DNA of 64,000 bases, taken from NCBI RefSeq assembly GCF_003634615.1, contig NZ_RBKX01000001.1:434001-498000 (forward strand), in the 5' to 3' direction. The notes under the pieces are model-generated. The model ran no database searches and was not told where the DNA came from. It saw only the letters and a program-made list of their open reading frames with translations. Source of the DNA: Flavobacterium sp. 102 (GTDB lineage: Bacteria; Bacteroidota; Bacteroidia; Flavobacteriales; Flavobacteriaceae). Position numbers and translations under genes: made by a program. Below are positions 1 to 9,232 of this stretch, piece by piece. Each line of letters starts with the position of its first letter. Within the stretch, counting starts at the first letter, position 1.

Positions 1-311
1 TGTGTTGCTGGTGCAGTATGTGCTACAGCCGCAGCTGTGTCATGTGCTACAGAATCAACAGGTGTTTCACTCGGAGTAACCGCAGCTACAGGTTCAGTAT
101 GCGCTTCATGCGTTGCTGACTCAGTTTTGGCTTCATGAACGGGAGCAGCTTCGTGTCCACCACCGTGATGTTCTGCTTCTTCAGCTTTTAAAATAGCCTC
201 AACCTCATGAATATCTTTTGGTGCAGTTAAAAAACCATAACCTATCCCAAGAATACCCACGATCATTAGGACAAAAGAAAAGGTTTTTAGTTTACTTGAA
301 AATGTATACAT
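1..311 (-). CDS. actF: ActF-like subunit of Alternative Complex III (partial)
   Basis: Partial gene: it starts at the ATG at 311 and runs off the window edge without a stop. The visible 103 residues have one N-terminal hydrophobic segment (about residues 11-30) followed by a low-complexity stretch rich in His, Ala, Glu and Thr. It is the last visible gene of the act operon, 27 bp after actE, exactly where actF (quinol:cytochrome c oxidoreductase membrane subunit) normally sits. The assignment rests mostly on gene order; the polytopic NrfD-like core expected of ActF would lie outside the window. The low-complexity insert after the first membrane helix is long, but related species would be needed to judge whether that is unusual. 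Confidence 0.75.
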   Translation of the reverse strand, partial: MYTFSSKLKTFSFVLMIVGILGIGYGFLTAPKDIHEVEAILKAEEAEHHGGGHEAAPVHEAKTESATHEAHTEPVAAVTPSETPVDSVAHDTAAAVAHTAPAT

Positions 312-338
312 ATCTATAACAATCTGTTTGTTCTACAA

Positions 339-902
339 TTATAATTTGCTTTTAAGTTGCATTACATAAGCGGCAACCAACCAACGCTCTTCTTGACTTA
401 ACTGATTAGCATGAGAACCCATTGAGTTCAAACCATAAGTCACAACATGGAAAACACTACCTTCATTGATAACTCTGTCGGCATAACTTGGAACTCCCAA
501 GAATTTCTCTTGAGTAACCAACTTCCCTTTTCCATTTCCTTCGCCACCATGACAGATAGCACAGTAAATTCCGTAAAGCTCTTCTGCCTTTTTCATATCC
601 ACTTGAGTTGAATCAAGCGGTGATTTTGGATTTAAAGCTTTTATTGCTGCTAAAGCTTCAGGAGTATTTGGATATTCATAAGGAACGAAACCTCTTTTTA
701 TTGAACCATCTGCAGGTGATTGTCCTACTTTACCTTTCTCACCTGTTGGCGAATTGAAAGCATCTGACTCAGCATTGGTTTCATAAGCCACAGATTCGTA
801 CATATTAGGCATGTATTGATAGTTTGGTTTCAAATCATCTTTACAAGAAGACAGAGAAACAATGCTACCCAATACAAATGCTATTTTAAGTAAACTTTTC
901 AT
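339..902 (-). CDS. actE: ActE, monoheme cytochrome c lipoprotein of Alternative Complex III
   Basis: 187-residue exported cytochrome c. A hydrophobic leader ends in a lipobox (SLSSC, Cys20), so it is probably a lipoprotein anchored facing the periplasm. The class I heme motif CAICH is at residues 114-118, and a Met in NSMGSH near residue 161 is a good candidate axial ligand. In ActABCDEF complexes ActE is a monoheme cytochrome that helps pass electrons from the quinol-oxidising core to the terminal oxidase. It lies 8 bp from actD and 27 bp from actF in one minus-strand operon. Confidence 0.9.
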   Translation of the reverse strand: MKSLLKIAFVLGSIVSLSSCKDDLKPNYQYMPNMYESVAYETNAESDAFNSPTGEKGKVGQSPADGSIKRGFVPYEYPNTPEALAAIKALNPKSPLDSTQVDMKKAEELYGIYCAICHGGEGNGKGKLVTQEKFLGVPSYADRVINEGSVFHVVTYGLNSMGSHANQLSQEERWLVAAYVMQLKSKL

Positions 903-910
903 ATCTATTA

Positions 911-1438
911 TTAATGCTTATCAATTACTTTTACTTCTACTGCTCCTGTTCCTTCGAAGAATTTTACCAATTCTGCTTCATTGTCATGAACAGCTACTTC
1001 CATTAAGAAGTGGTCATCGGTAGTTCTTACATCCGGATTTTCTGCTTCTTTAAATGGCCACAATCTACTTCTCATATAAAAAGTGATAACCATTAAGTGA
1101 GCTGCAAAAAACACAGTCATCTCAAACATTACCGGTACAAAAGCCGGCATGTTTTGAATATAACTAAAACTCGGTTTTCCACCAATGTCTTGCGGCCAAT
1201 CGGTAATCATGATGTAATTCATCATAACCGTTGCCACTGTTAAACCAATACATCCATAGATGAATGCACAAATGGCTAAACGTGTTGGTGCCAATCCCAT
1301 AGCTTTATCTAAACCGTGAACAGGGAAAGGAGTGAAAATTTCCTCAATATGATGATGGGCTGCTCTGGTTTTGTGAACCGCATCCATTAATACATCATCA
1401 TCATTGTATATTGCGTGTATAACTTTATTACTACTCAT
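911..1438 (-). CDS. actD: ActD, DUF3341 membrane subunit of Alternative Complex III
   Basis: 175-residue protein of the DUF3341 family. The N-terminal part carries the segment FPVHGLDKAMGL, typical of ActD, followed by two hydrophobic helices (roughly residues 55-80 and 100-122) and a short cytoplasmic-type tail. ActD is a small integral membrane subunit with no cofactor of its own. It is packed between actC and actE with gaps of only 8 bp on each side, so translational coupling is likely. Confidence 0.9.
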   Translation of the reverse strand: MSSNKVIHAIYNDDDVLMDAVHKTRAAHHHIEEIFTPFPVHGLDKAMGLAPTRLAICAFIYGCIGLTVATVMMNYIMITDWPQDIGGKPSFSYIQNMPAFVPVMFEMTVFFAAHLMVITFYMRSRLWPFKEAENPDVRTTDDHFLMEVAVHDNEAELVKFFEGTGAVEVKVIDKH

Positions 1439-1446
1439 AGCAAATA

Positions 1447-2856
1447 TTAATGTTTATCTGAATGATTATGACCTTCTGCTTCTCTTTGTTTCTTATAATT
1501 CTCACCTGATGATTTCAAAATTGTTTTAACCTCTGCTTGAGCAATCACAGGGAATGTTCTCGCATATAAAAGGAACAATACAAAGAAGAAACCAATTGTA
1601 CCGATGAAGATACCAATATCTACAAATGTTGGTTGGAACATCGTCCATGATGATGGAAGATAATCTCTGTGTAATGAGGTAACGATAATTACGAAACGCT
1701 CAAACCACATACCGATATTTACCACAATAGAGATGATGAAAGAGAACATAATACTGGTTCTTAATTTCTTGAACCACATGAACTGTGGAGAGAACACGTT
1801 ACAAGTCATCATCGCCCAGTATGCCCAAGCGTAAGGACCGGTTGCTCTGTTCAAGAAAGCATATTGCTCATATTCTACTCCTGAATACCAAGCCACAAAT
1901 AACTCAGTGATGTAGGCAACCCCAACAATAGAACCAGTAATCATAATTACGATGTTCATCAATTCGATATGTTGGATAGTGATATAAGCTTCAAGATTTG
2001 ATACTTTTCTCATGATAATCAACAACGTGTTTACCATCGCGAATCCAGAGAATACCGCTCCCGCAACGAAGTACGGAGGGAAGATTGTGGTATGCCATCC
2101 CGGAATTACCGAAGTAGCAAAGTCAAAGGATACAATTGTGTGTACAGAAAGTACTAAAGGCGTTGCTAAACCTGCCAAAACCAAAGATACTTCTTCGAAA
2201 CGTTGCCAGTCTTTTGCTCTTCCACTCCATCCGAAAGATAGAATAGAATAAATTCTTTTAGTGAAAGGAGTTACTGCTCTGTCTCTTAACATCGCGAAAT
2301 CCGGCAATAAACCTGTCCACCAGAATACAAGTGATACAGAAAGATAAGTCGAAATCGCAAATACGTCCCAAAGCAATGGTGAATTAAAGTTAACCCATAA
2401 CGAACCGAATTGGTTTGGAATTGGCACAACCCAGTAAGCTAACCATGGACGACCCATGTGAATGATTGGAAATAAACCTGCTTGGATTACCGAGAAGATG
2501 GTCATCGCTTCCGCAGAACGGTTAATAGCCATTCTCCATCTTTGACGGAATAATAATAATACGGCAGAGATAAGAGTTCCGGCGTGACCGATACCAACCC
2601 ACCAAACGAAGTTAGTGATATCCCAAGCCCAACCAACGGTTTTATTTAATCCCCAGGTTCCAATTCCGGTAGAGATAGTATAGACAATACAACCTATTCC
2701 CCAAAGGAAAGCGGCTAATGCAATTGAAAATACTGTCCACCATTGTTTGTTGGCTCTACCTTCAACAGGCGCAGCGACATCTACTGTTACATCGTGATAA
2801 GATTTATCACCTATAACTAAAGGTTTTCTAATGGGTGCTTCGTAGTGAGACGACAT
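1447..2856 (-). CDS. actC: ActC, NrfD-type quinol-binding membrane subunit of Alternative Complex III
   Basis: 469-residue polytopic membrane protein with about ten hydrophobic segments, of the NrfD/PsrC family. In Alternative Complex III this subunit provides a quinol-oxidising site next to the iron-sulfur subunit ActB. The length fits the family, and features typical of it are visible, such as the conserved HMGRPW segment near residue 133. It lies between actB (39 bp) and actD (8 bp). A polysulfide-reductase role is unlikely because the neighbours are the complete act set. Confidence 0.93.
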   Translation of the reverse strand: MSSHYEAPIRKPLVIGDKSYHDVTVDVAAPVEGRANKQWWTVFSIALAAFLWGIGCIVYTISTGIGTWGLNKTVGWAWDITNFVWWVGIGHAGTLISAVLLLFRQRWRMAINRSAEAMTIFSVIQAGLFPIIHMGRPWLAYWVVPIPNQFGSLWVNFNSPLLWDVFAISTYLSVSLVFWWTGLLPDFAMLRDRAVTPFTKRIYSILSFGWSGRAKDWQRFEEVSLVLAGLATPLVLSVHTIVSFDFATSVIPGWHTTIFPPYFVAGAVFSGFAMVNTLLIIMRKVSNLEAYITIQHIELMNIVIMITGSIVGVAYITELFVAWYSGVEYEQYAFLNRATGPYAWAYWAMMTCNVFSPQFMWFKKLRTSIMFSFIISIVVNIGMWFERFVIIVTSLHRDYLPSSWTMFQPTFVDIGIFIGTIGFFFVLFLLYARTFPVIAQAEVKTILKSSGENYKKQREAEGHNHSDKH

Positions 2857-2895
2857 AATCCTTTATATTGTTTCTTAATTAATTATTTTTTGATA

Positions 2896-5800
2896 CTAGG
2901 TATTTCTAACTTTAACGTGATAGAAAACGTTTGGTTTTGTTCCAACACTTTCTAACAAGTGGTACATTCTCTTATCTTCGACTAACTTAGCCACTTTACT
3001 TTCTTTGTTGTTAACATCTCCAAAAACCATAGAACCTGAAGAACAAGCGGCAGAACAAGCGGTTTGGAATTCTTCCACACCTACTTCTCTTCCTTCGCGT
3101 TTGGCAGTTAGGATTGTTTTTTGTGTCATTTGAATACACATAGAACATTTTTCCATAACACCACGAGAACGAACGTTTACATCCGGATTTAATACCATAC
3201 GACCTAAATCATCATTCATATGGAAATCAAATTCTTCGTTGTTACTATATAAGAACCAGTTGAAACGGCGTACTTTATAAGGACAGTTGTTCGCACAGTA
3301 ACGAGTACCAACACATCTGTTATAAGCCATTTGGTTTTGACCTTGACGACCGTGAGAAGTGGCTGCCACAGGACAAACTGTTTCACATGGTGCGTGATTA
3401 CAGTGTTGACACATTACCGGTTGGAAAACAACTTGTGGATTATCCGCAGGACTTTCCATGTCTCCAAATCCGCCTAATGACCCTTTATCACCAAATAAAC
3501 CATCGAATTCTTTTTTCTTCTTGTTGTCCCCTGCGAAAGTTTCTTCAGAAGAATAATATCGGTCAATACGCAACCAATGCATATCACGACTTCTTCTAAC
3601 TTCAGATTTTCCAACAACAGGAACGTTGTTTTCTGCATGACAAGCTATAACACAGGCACCACAACCGGTACATGAGTTTAAGTCGATAGAAAGATTGAAG
3701 TGATGACCAACTGAACGATCAAATGATTCCCATAAATCAACTGAAGTTGCTTTTACTTCTTTGTGATCCAAAGAAACCATCGGTGATGGATTCCAAACTT
3801 CCGGCTCATCAAATTTTGCAGTAAAAACAGTTAAAGTGGTTTCTTTAATAATATCACCTCTTCCCATCAAAGTTTTTTGGGACTGAACACAAGCAAACTC
3901 ATGCTCACCATCAGCTTTAGTTAAAGTGGCTGATTGAACGTTATTAAAGTTATTATATAAAGCGTAAGCGTTAACACCTACTTGCATTTCTTCTTTTAAA
4001 GCGGCTTTTTTACCATATCCTAAAGCCAAACCAATAGTTCCAACAGCTTGACCAGGCTGAACGATTACCGGAGCAGTGATTGAAGTATCACCAACTTTTA
4101 CAGTAGCATAACTTCCGTTAAGACCACCATTGGCAACGATTTCATTCATTAAGTCCTTTTTATCAGCGTCAGCTTTCGAAACGGTAATATAGTTATCCCA
4201 AGAAACTCTTGTAATTGGATCCGGAAATTCTTGTAACCAAGGGTTATTGGCTTGTTGACCATCACCTAAACCTGTTTTAGTATACAATACTAATTCGAAA
4301 TTAGCCAATGGTTTTGATTGTGCCAAAGCATTGGCTGCAGCAGAATAATCCGCTGAACCACCAACAGCAGCCGAAGCTACACCGGCAACAACACCATCAT
4401 GAACTGCTTTGTTCCAAGTCAGGCCATTTAAGTAGGCAGCAGAATTGGCTTTGATGTAATCATAGTAAGCTGCACTATTACCGTTCCATGACAACAATCC
4501 TTCTTGGAATTGTTTTGAACTGAATAACGGACGAATAGTTGGTTGTACCAAAGAATAGGTTCCTTTAGTCAACATTAAATCATTCCATGACTCCAAATAA
4601 TGAGTAGCCGGAATTGCGATATTAGTTACTGAAGCAGTTTCGTCTTCTTTCAAAGAGAACGCTGCAGATAATTTTACTTTTTTCAATCCTTCAGCAAAAG
4701 ATTTTCCGTTGGCCAAAGTGTAAACAGGATTCACACCGCTCATAATTAAAGTATGAACACTTCCCGCATTCATATCAGCTAATAACTGGGCTACTTTTGC
4801 ATCAGAACCTTTTCTGATTTGACGCGTTCCAACAGTTGAAAAAGCTTCACTGGTTAAGGCTTGGTTAATCGCTAAAACTAATAATTGAGCATTTTTATCT
4901 TGAATGCCACAAACCAAAACACCTTTACTTTTTGCCGCTTTCAATTGTTGTGCTGCATTAGTAATTGCCTCTTCGTTGGCTAATTTACCGGTAGAAACCG
5001 ATGAACCTGTAATTACATTGTATATTTTAACTAAAGCTAATTTTTGATCCGCAATTTTCATCGGAACACGTTTATCAGCAGCGGCACCTGACAAAGTCAT
5101 GTTCGCTTCAAACTGAAAATGTTTCGACATTTTGCCTTTTTGAGGAACTCTACCTTGTGCGTAACCACTATCAAATCCTCCACCTTGCCAATCTCCTAAG
5201 AAATCTGCACCGATAGAAACGATAGTGTTGGCTTTTGAAAAATCATAATCAACCAAAGCTCTTTCACCATAAACAGCTTCGAAAGCATCTAAAGCGGCTG
5301 ATTCAGAAACTGAATCATAAACTACGTGCTTAGCTGTTGGGTTTTGAGCAATAAATTCAGCGATTAATTTTTCAGTAGAAGGACTTGCTAAAGTATTGGT
5401 CAACAAAACAACTTGTCCACCTTTAGCTTTAGCTTCTGCTAAACTGGCTTTGATTTTTAAATCAGCTTCTGCCCAAGTAGCATCTTTTTGAGCAACCTTA
5501 GTCACTTTAAGACGCATACTGTCATATAACGACAATACAGAAGCATGCACTCTAGCATTGGCGGAAAACTTAGCCCCTGCTATTGTATTATTTTCAATTT
5601 TAATTGGACGACCTTCACGTGTTTTTACTAATAAATTAGCAAAATCAAAACCATCAAACATAGATGTTGCAAAATAATCGGCAACACCGGGAATAATTTG
5701 TTCCGGTTGTAAAACGTAAGGAATAGATTTATGTACTGGTCCTTCACAGGCAGCCAATGAAGCGGCGGCAGTACTAAATCCAACGTATTTCAAGAAATCA

Positions 5801-5958
5801 CGACGAGTTGTTGAAGAAGAAGATAATGAATCTTTGTCTGACAAGAATTCATCTGTTGGAATTGCTTCCACAAATTCATTATTTCTAAGCGTCTCAACAA
5901 TAGAACTATTTTCGTTTAGTTCCTCAACACTTTTCCAGTATTTTTTGTTCGATGACAT
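2896..5958 (-). CDS. actB: ActB, molybdopterin-oxidoreductase-like iron-sulfur subunit of Alternative Complex III
   Basis: 1020-residue fusion of a molybdopterin-oxidoreductase-like domain (about residues 75-740) and a C-terminal four-cluster ferredoxin domain. The twin-arginine-type motif TTRRDFLK (RR at 52-53) is followed by a hydrophobic stretch and a lipobox Cys71, the arrangement seen in TAT-variant hydrogenase-like proteins. Cys groups in the C-terminal part include CTGCGACVIAC, CQHCNHAPCETVC, CVGTRYCANNC and a final CSMC...CSAAC set, enough for [3Fe-4S]/[4Fe-4S] clusters. In characterised complexes the large domain has lost its molybdopterin. It carries electrons between the ActC quinol site and the ActA hemes. 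Confidence 0.95.
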   Translation of the reverse strand: MSSNKKYWKSVEELNENSSIVETLRNNEFVEAIPTDEFLSDKDSLSSSSTTRRDFLKYVGFSTAAASLAACEGPVHKSIPYVLQPEQIIPGVADYFATSMFDGFDFANLLVKTREGRPIKIENNTIAGAKFSANARVHASVLSLYDSMRLKVTKVAQKDATWAEADLKIKASLAEAKAKGGQVVLLTNTLASPSTEKLIAEFIAQNPTAKHVVYDSVSESAALDAFEAVYGERALVDYDFSKANTIVSIGADFLGDWQGGGFDSGYAQGRVPQKGKMSKHFQFEANMTLSGAAADKRVPMKIADQKLALVKIYNVITGSSVSTGKLANEEAITNAAQQLKAAKSKGVLVCGIQDKNAQLLVLAINQALTSEAFSTVGTRQIRKGSDAKVAQLLADMNAGSVHTLIMSGVNPVYTLANGKSFAEGLKKVKLSAAFSLKEDETASVTNIAIPATHYLESWNDLMLTKGTYSLVQPTIRPLFSSKQFQEGLLSWNGNSAAYYDYIKANSAAYLNGLTWNKAVHDGVVAGVASAAVGGSADYSAAANALAQSKPLANFELVLYTKTGLGDGQQANNPWLQEFPDPITRVSWDNYITVSKADADKKDLMNEIVANGGLNGSYATVKVGDTSITAPVIVQPGQAVGTIGLALGYGKKAALKEEMQVGVNAYALYNNFNNVQSATLTKADGEHEFACVQSQKTLMGRGDIIKETTLTVFTAKFDEPEVWNPSPMVSLDHKEVKATSVDLWESFDRSVGHHFNLSIDLNSCTGCGACVIACHAENNVPVVGKSEVRRSRDMHWLRIDRYYSSEETFAGDNKKKKEFDGLFGDKGSLGGFGDMESPADNPQVVFQPVMCQHCNHAPCETVCPVAATSHGRQGQNQMAYNRCVGTRYCANNCPYKVRRFNWFLYSNNEEFDFHMNDDLGRMVLNPDVNVRSRGVMEKCSMCIQMTQKTILTAKREGREVGVEEFQTACSAACSSGSMVFGDVNNKESKVAKLVEDKRMYHLLESVGTKPNVFYHVKVRNT

Positions 5959-6057
5959 CGTATATAAATATTAGCTTCTTAATTTATTTTTGTTTGTTCG
6001 ATAATTTGGTTATTCGTCAATTCGGCTAACAAATAACCGAATCCAGAAATCAACAAA

Positions 6058-7392
6058 TTAATAGTGGCACTTACCACATTCTAAACCTCCCATTTGTGCT
6101 GCAGTCAATTTGTCTACACCATATTTTTTAGAAAGTTCTTCGTGAATTTTAGTATAGTAAGCATTGCCTTCCATCTTAACATCCGTTTCGCGGTGACACT
6201 TAATACACCAACCCATGGTTAATGGCGCAAATTGTTTTTGGATTTCATACTCTTGAACCGGACCGTGACATTTTTGACATTCAATACCGGCAACAGTTAC
6301 GTGTTGTGAGTGATTGAAATAGGCAAAGTCAGGTAAGTTGTGAATACGAACCCATTTAACAGGTTTTGTTTTACCGGTGTATTTTTGAGTAGATTTATCC
6401 CAACCTACAGCATCATATAATTTTTGGATTTCACCATCATAGAATGCTTTTGTGTATTCTGGCGTTGCAGTAGTATCAGCAACTTCCGAAATATTTTTGT
6501 GACAGTTCATACAAACATTCAATGAAGGAATACCCGCGTTTTTACTAACTCTCGCTGCAGAGTGACAGTATTTACAGTCGATACCATTACTTCCTGCATG
6601 AATTCTGTGCGAATAATGAATTGGCTGGATTGGCGCGTAATCTTGATCAACACCTACTTGCATCATCCATCCATAAACAAAATAACCACTAGACAACAAC
6701 AAGAAGATTGAAGCAACTAATACTAAAAATTGATTTTTAGCAAAAGCTTTCCAAATTGGCAATGAAGCTTCCTTTGATACTGCTTCAATTCCGTTAGCTT
6801 TGGCCACCTTGGCTAATACATTGTTCACAAAGAACAACATAACCACCAACATAAACATCACTAAAGCTAAAGCTCCAAGAATTACATTGTTAGAAATTCC
6901 GCTCTCTTCACCACCTGTTCCGGGAACAGCTGCAACTACTGGCGGTTCTGCTTTTTTCTCATTGGTATATGCAATGATATTATCTACATCAGCTGTTGAT
7001 AAATTTGGAAACGAAGTCATCACTGACTTGTTGTATTCCTCAAAAATCTTAACCGCTTTAGCGTCTCCGGATTTAACCATAGCAGAACTATTGTTTACCC
7101 ATTTGTAAATCCAAGCCATGTCATACTTTGCAGAAACTCCCCTTAATGCCGGACCTGTCATCTTTTTATCAAGAGCGTGACATGCCGCACAATTGGCGTT
7201 AAACAAAGCCTTACCTGCTACCGGATCTCCTCCGGCAGTTGCCATAGGCGCTGCTGTTGCAGTAGCCGGTGCTGCTGCGTCGGTCGCCGGCGGTGTTGCT
7301 TGTGAAAATGAAGTGAAGGAGACTGTTAGCATCAAAGCTAAACTGAAGACTATTTTCCTTGAAATCGAATTATGGTTACCCATTTTTTTCAT
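6058..7392 (-). CDS. actA: ActA, six-heme cytochrome c subunit (monoheme plus pentaheme fusion)
   Basis: 444 residues. Order: signal-like N-terminus, a class I monoheme domain with CAACH at 68-72 (candidate axial Met near 125), membrane helices at about 169-191 and 221-243, then a multiheme domain with CKYCH 273-277, CMNCH 294-298, CQKCH 372-376, CIKCH 396-400 and CGKCH 439-443. Five hemes match classical ActA; the extra N-terminal heme domain makes a fusion. It is the promoter-proximal gene of the operon, 99 bp before actB. Two Met codons (7392 and 7383) could start it; the first is used here. Confidence 0.93.
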   Translation of the reverse strand: MKKMGNHNSISRKIVFSLALMLTVSFTSFSQATPPATDAAAPATATAAPMATAGGDPVAGKALFNANCAACHALDKKMTGPALRGVSAKYDMAWIYKWVNNSSAMVKSGDAKAVKIFEEYNKSVMTSFPNLSTADVDNIIAYTNEKKAEPPVVAAVPGTGGEESGISNNVILGALALVMFMLVVMLFFVNNVLAKVAKANGIEAVSKEASLPIWKAFAKNQFLVLVASIFLLLSSGYFVYGWMMQVGVDQDYAPIQPIHYSHRIHAGSNGIDCKYCHSAARVSKNAGIPSLNVCMNCHKNISEVADTTATPEYTKAFYDGEIQKLYDAVGWDKSTQKYTGKTKPVKWVRIHNLPDFAYFNHSQHVTVAGIECQKCHGPVQEYEIQKQFAPLTMGWCIKCHRETDVKMEGNAYYTKIHEELSKKYGVDKLTAAQMGGLECGKCHY

Positions 7393-7419
7393 ATAATATA
7401 ATGATTATCGACTAATGTT

Positions 7420-7463
7420 GGCATGGTTTTTTCTAAACCTGTTTTCGGTTAATATGCCACGCC
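7420..7463 (-). promoter_or_regulatory. Two-step hairpin in the act operon leader RNA
   Basis: Between the act promoter and actA, the bases at 7420-7426 and 7457-7463 are complementary over seven positions on the minus strand, with one G-U pair. The plus strand would have an A-C mismatch there. Inside lies a second stem, 7436-7439 with 7447-7450, closed by a seven-base loop. There is no T-run, so this is a leader structure (mRNA stability, protein binding or translation control) rather than a terminator. Function is not known. Confidence 0.4.
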
Positions 7464-7479
7464 TTGTTAAAAACTTGCA

Positions 7480-7509
7480 CAAAAATACGACTTATGAACT
7501 ATTCTCAAA
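7480..7509 (-). promoter_or_regulatory. Promoter of the act operon
   Basis: On the minus strand TTTG (7509-7506), 18 bp, then TATTTTTG (7487-7480), matching the Bacteroidota sigma-A pattern TTTG...TAnnTTTG. It leaves a leader of about 80 nt before actA. Confidence 0.6.
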
Positions 7510-7564
7510 ACCTTAAATATATCTTAAATACCAATTTATACTAATTCTAAATAACAAATACTAT

Positions 7565-7593
7565 TTTGTTTAATTTTTTAAGTTTTACATTTG
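7565..7593 (+). promoter_or_regulatory. Promoter of the SPOR-protein gene
   Basis: TTTG at 7565-7568, 17 bp, TACATTTG at 7586-7593. Transcription would begin around 7600, only about 12 nt before the ATG at 7612. That also argues against a TTG start at 7591, which lies inside the -7 box. Confidence 0.6.
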
Positions 7594-7611
7594 CATAAAA
7601 ATCAAATCATT

Positions 7612-8001
7612 ATGAAAGATTTCTATAAAACTAAGCTCATTTTAAGTGCTTCATTTCTTTTCTTTTTAACACAAAAAAGCTTTGGTCAGGAAGCAAAAGT
7701 AGCTGTAAGTCAAGATCCAAAGTTTGAGCAACTACTCAATGAAAAAAGAAGAATAAACAGCTCTATTACCATCAACGACCGCTATAAAATCCAGATATTC
7801 AACGGAGATAGCGAAAACTCCAGAAAAACGTTGATGGATTTCAAAAAAGAAAACAAAAATCTCGACGCTACTATAGTCTTCAGCACACCAGCCTATAAAG
7901 TTTGGGTTGGCAATTTTAAAACCCGAATCGAAGCTGAAAAGAACTTAGAACTACTCAAAAAGAAATTCCCGAATGCGTTTTTAATCAAACCAAACAAATA
8001 A
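7612..8001 (+). CDS. Exported SPOR-domain protein
   Basis: 129 residues from the ATG at 7612. The first 26 residues form a signal peptide ending in SFGQ. A spacer of about 30 residues leads to a C-terminal SPOR-like domain (about residues 50-125), recognisable from RYKIQIFNGDSENS at its start and YKVWVGNFKTRIEAEKNL near its end. SPOR domains bind denuded glycan strands of peptidoglycan, often at the division site, so a periplasmic wall-binding role is likely; there is no enzymatic domain. It is a single-gene unit with its own promoter and a strong terminator. Confidence 0.8.
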   Translation: MKDFYKTKLILSASFLFFLTQKSFGQEAKVAVSQDPKFEQLLNEKRRINSSITINDRYKIQIFNGDSENSRKTLMDFKKENKNLDATIVFSTPAYKVWVGNFKTRIEAEKNLELLKKKFPNAFLIKPNK

Positions 8002-8030
8002 AAAAAGCCCTGATAAATCAGGGCTTTTTT
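8001..8030. terminator. Bidirectional intrinsic terminator
   Basis: GCCCTGAT (8007-8014) pairs with ATCAGGGC (8017-8024), flanked by six A and six T, so it can serve the SPOR gene on plus and the exported-protein gene ending at 8031 on minus. Confidence 0.9.
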
Positions 8031-9170
8031 TTATAAATTATAAAACTTCTTGTAAATCATTTTTTTATCGGCCGGAGTTCGTTTTGTCTTCTTGTATTCT
8101 TTGAGTAAAACGGGATTAGATTCGAGCATATTTATAACATACTTGTCCGTTAAAAAAGTCGGCATTCCGGTTGTTCTTTCTATCACTAAGGGAATTCTTT
8201 GAGGTTCTGAACTACCACTTCCACTAAAAATCAGCACCGGAAGTAATCCACCGCCCATCGCTACCATTCCGCCATAGGCTAAATAAAAACTATTGAAATC
8301 CAAATTACGCTCTTCTACTTCATTAATAAAATAATTAACCCCTAGTATTTCGGTTTTTAGGTAAAACTTCACGGTTGAAAATTGGAAAAGATTAATATAA
8401 AAATTATTTCCGTCACTAAAGCCATAAAACCCGTTCTCAACCCTACCCGTAGCATTGTTCAAGAGACAAAAACCTTCTTTGTATTTCGTTATGGTATAAT
8501 CCTCTAAACTGAGGAACTTTCCATTAAAAACATCTTTGTAATTCAAATAGACACCGGCTTTTATTTCTGTATTGATACTGTCAAGATTAACGGATTCTTC
8601 AGAAACAAACGGAATGGCAATTTTATAGGTGTTTTGGGTATTCATGTAATTTGCGAAACTGTTTTTAATAGCCGTCGTAATTAACTGCGCGTGCTTTTTA
8701 GTGACATCGGAACGTGAATCTTCTTTAGAAGAAAAAAACGTCCCAGTGATGTATTCTAGCCCATCTTCCTTCTTTTCTATGATATCCAAAACTATTGTCG
8801 CAGAACCGGTTTGCATTTTTTTAAAATTATTATCGGTATCTGCGCTACTCTCTGTTACATATAGCTCGTTAATTCTAATGGAGATGGCACGTTTGCTTTC
8901 CTTTTTTGGATACAAAACAGCCAACAACGATTGAAGTTCATCTGTCAAAGGTTTTTCAAAATTGGCAGAAACTTTACTGTTGAAAAGTGACACATAAACG
9001 GTTCCGATATTTTCTTTCACTTGTCGGCCGTCATATATCTTTTCAATATAAAAATCACAATCAATAGCGGTGTTCTTTTCATTAGCCAAAGAAATCAAAT
9101 GAACTTTCTTTTCTTGGGCAAAAGAAATAGCGCAGAAGAAGAAACAAAAACCAATTGCAATTTTTTTCAT
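8031..9170 (-). CDS. Exported protein of unknown function
   Basis: 379 residues starting with a signal peptide (MKKIAIGFCFFFCAISFAQ). I do not recognise the family. The N-terminal half (to about residue 170) looks like a repeated beta-strand domain; the C-terminal half contains a glycine-rich hydrophobic stretch (AYGGMVAMGGGLLPVLIF, about 298-315) followed by a charged, lysine-rich tail. That stretch could be a single membrane segment or a buried strand. It is a single-gene unit sharing a terminator with the convergent SPOR gene; a surface or periplasmic location is the only safe inference. Confidence 0.65.
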   Translation of the reverse strand: MKKIAIGFCFFFCAISFAQEKKVHLISLANEKNTAIDCDFYIEKIYDGRQVKENIGTVYVSLFNSKVSANFEKPLTDELQSLLAVLYPKKESKRAISIRINELYVTESSADTDNNFKKMQTGSATIVLDIIEKKEDGLEYITGTFFSSKEDSRSDVTKKHAQLITTAIKNSFANYMNTQNTYKIAIPFVSEESVNLDSINTEIKAGVYLNYKDVFNGKFLSLEDYTITKYKEGFCLLNNATGRVENGFYGFSDGNNFYINLFQFSTVKFYLKTEILGVNYFINEVEERNLDFNSFYLAYGGMVAMGGGLLPVLIFSGSGSSEPQRIPLVIERTTGMPTFLTDKYVINMLESNPVLLKEYKKTKRTPADKKMIYKKFYNL

Positions 9171-9190
9171 GAGTTAGTCTATTTGAGGCT

Positions 9191-9224
9191 AAAATAAAAA
9201 AAGTCCCGATTGCTCGAGACTTTT
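9191..9224 (-). terminator. Terminator of rimP-nusA-infB
   Basis: Arms 9199-9209 and 9214-9224 form a 10-bp stem with one mismatch and a 4-base loop. Read on minus it is followed by a T-rich run. Confidence 0.75.
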
Positions 9225-9232
9225 CTTTAGTA

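Noticed and set aside
2012..2251. Open frame on plus inside actC
   Set aside because: Antisense to a clearly coding gene, with no resemblance to a protein family.
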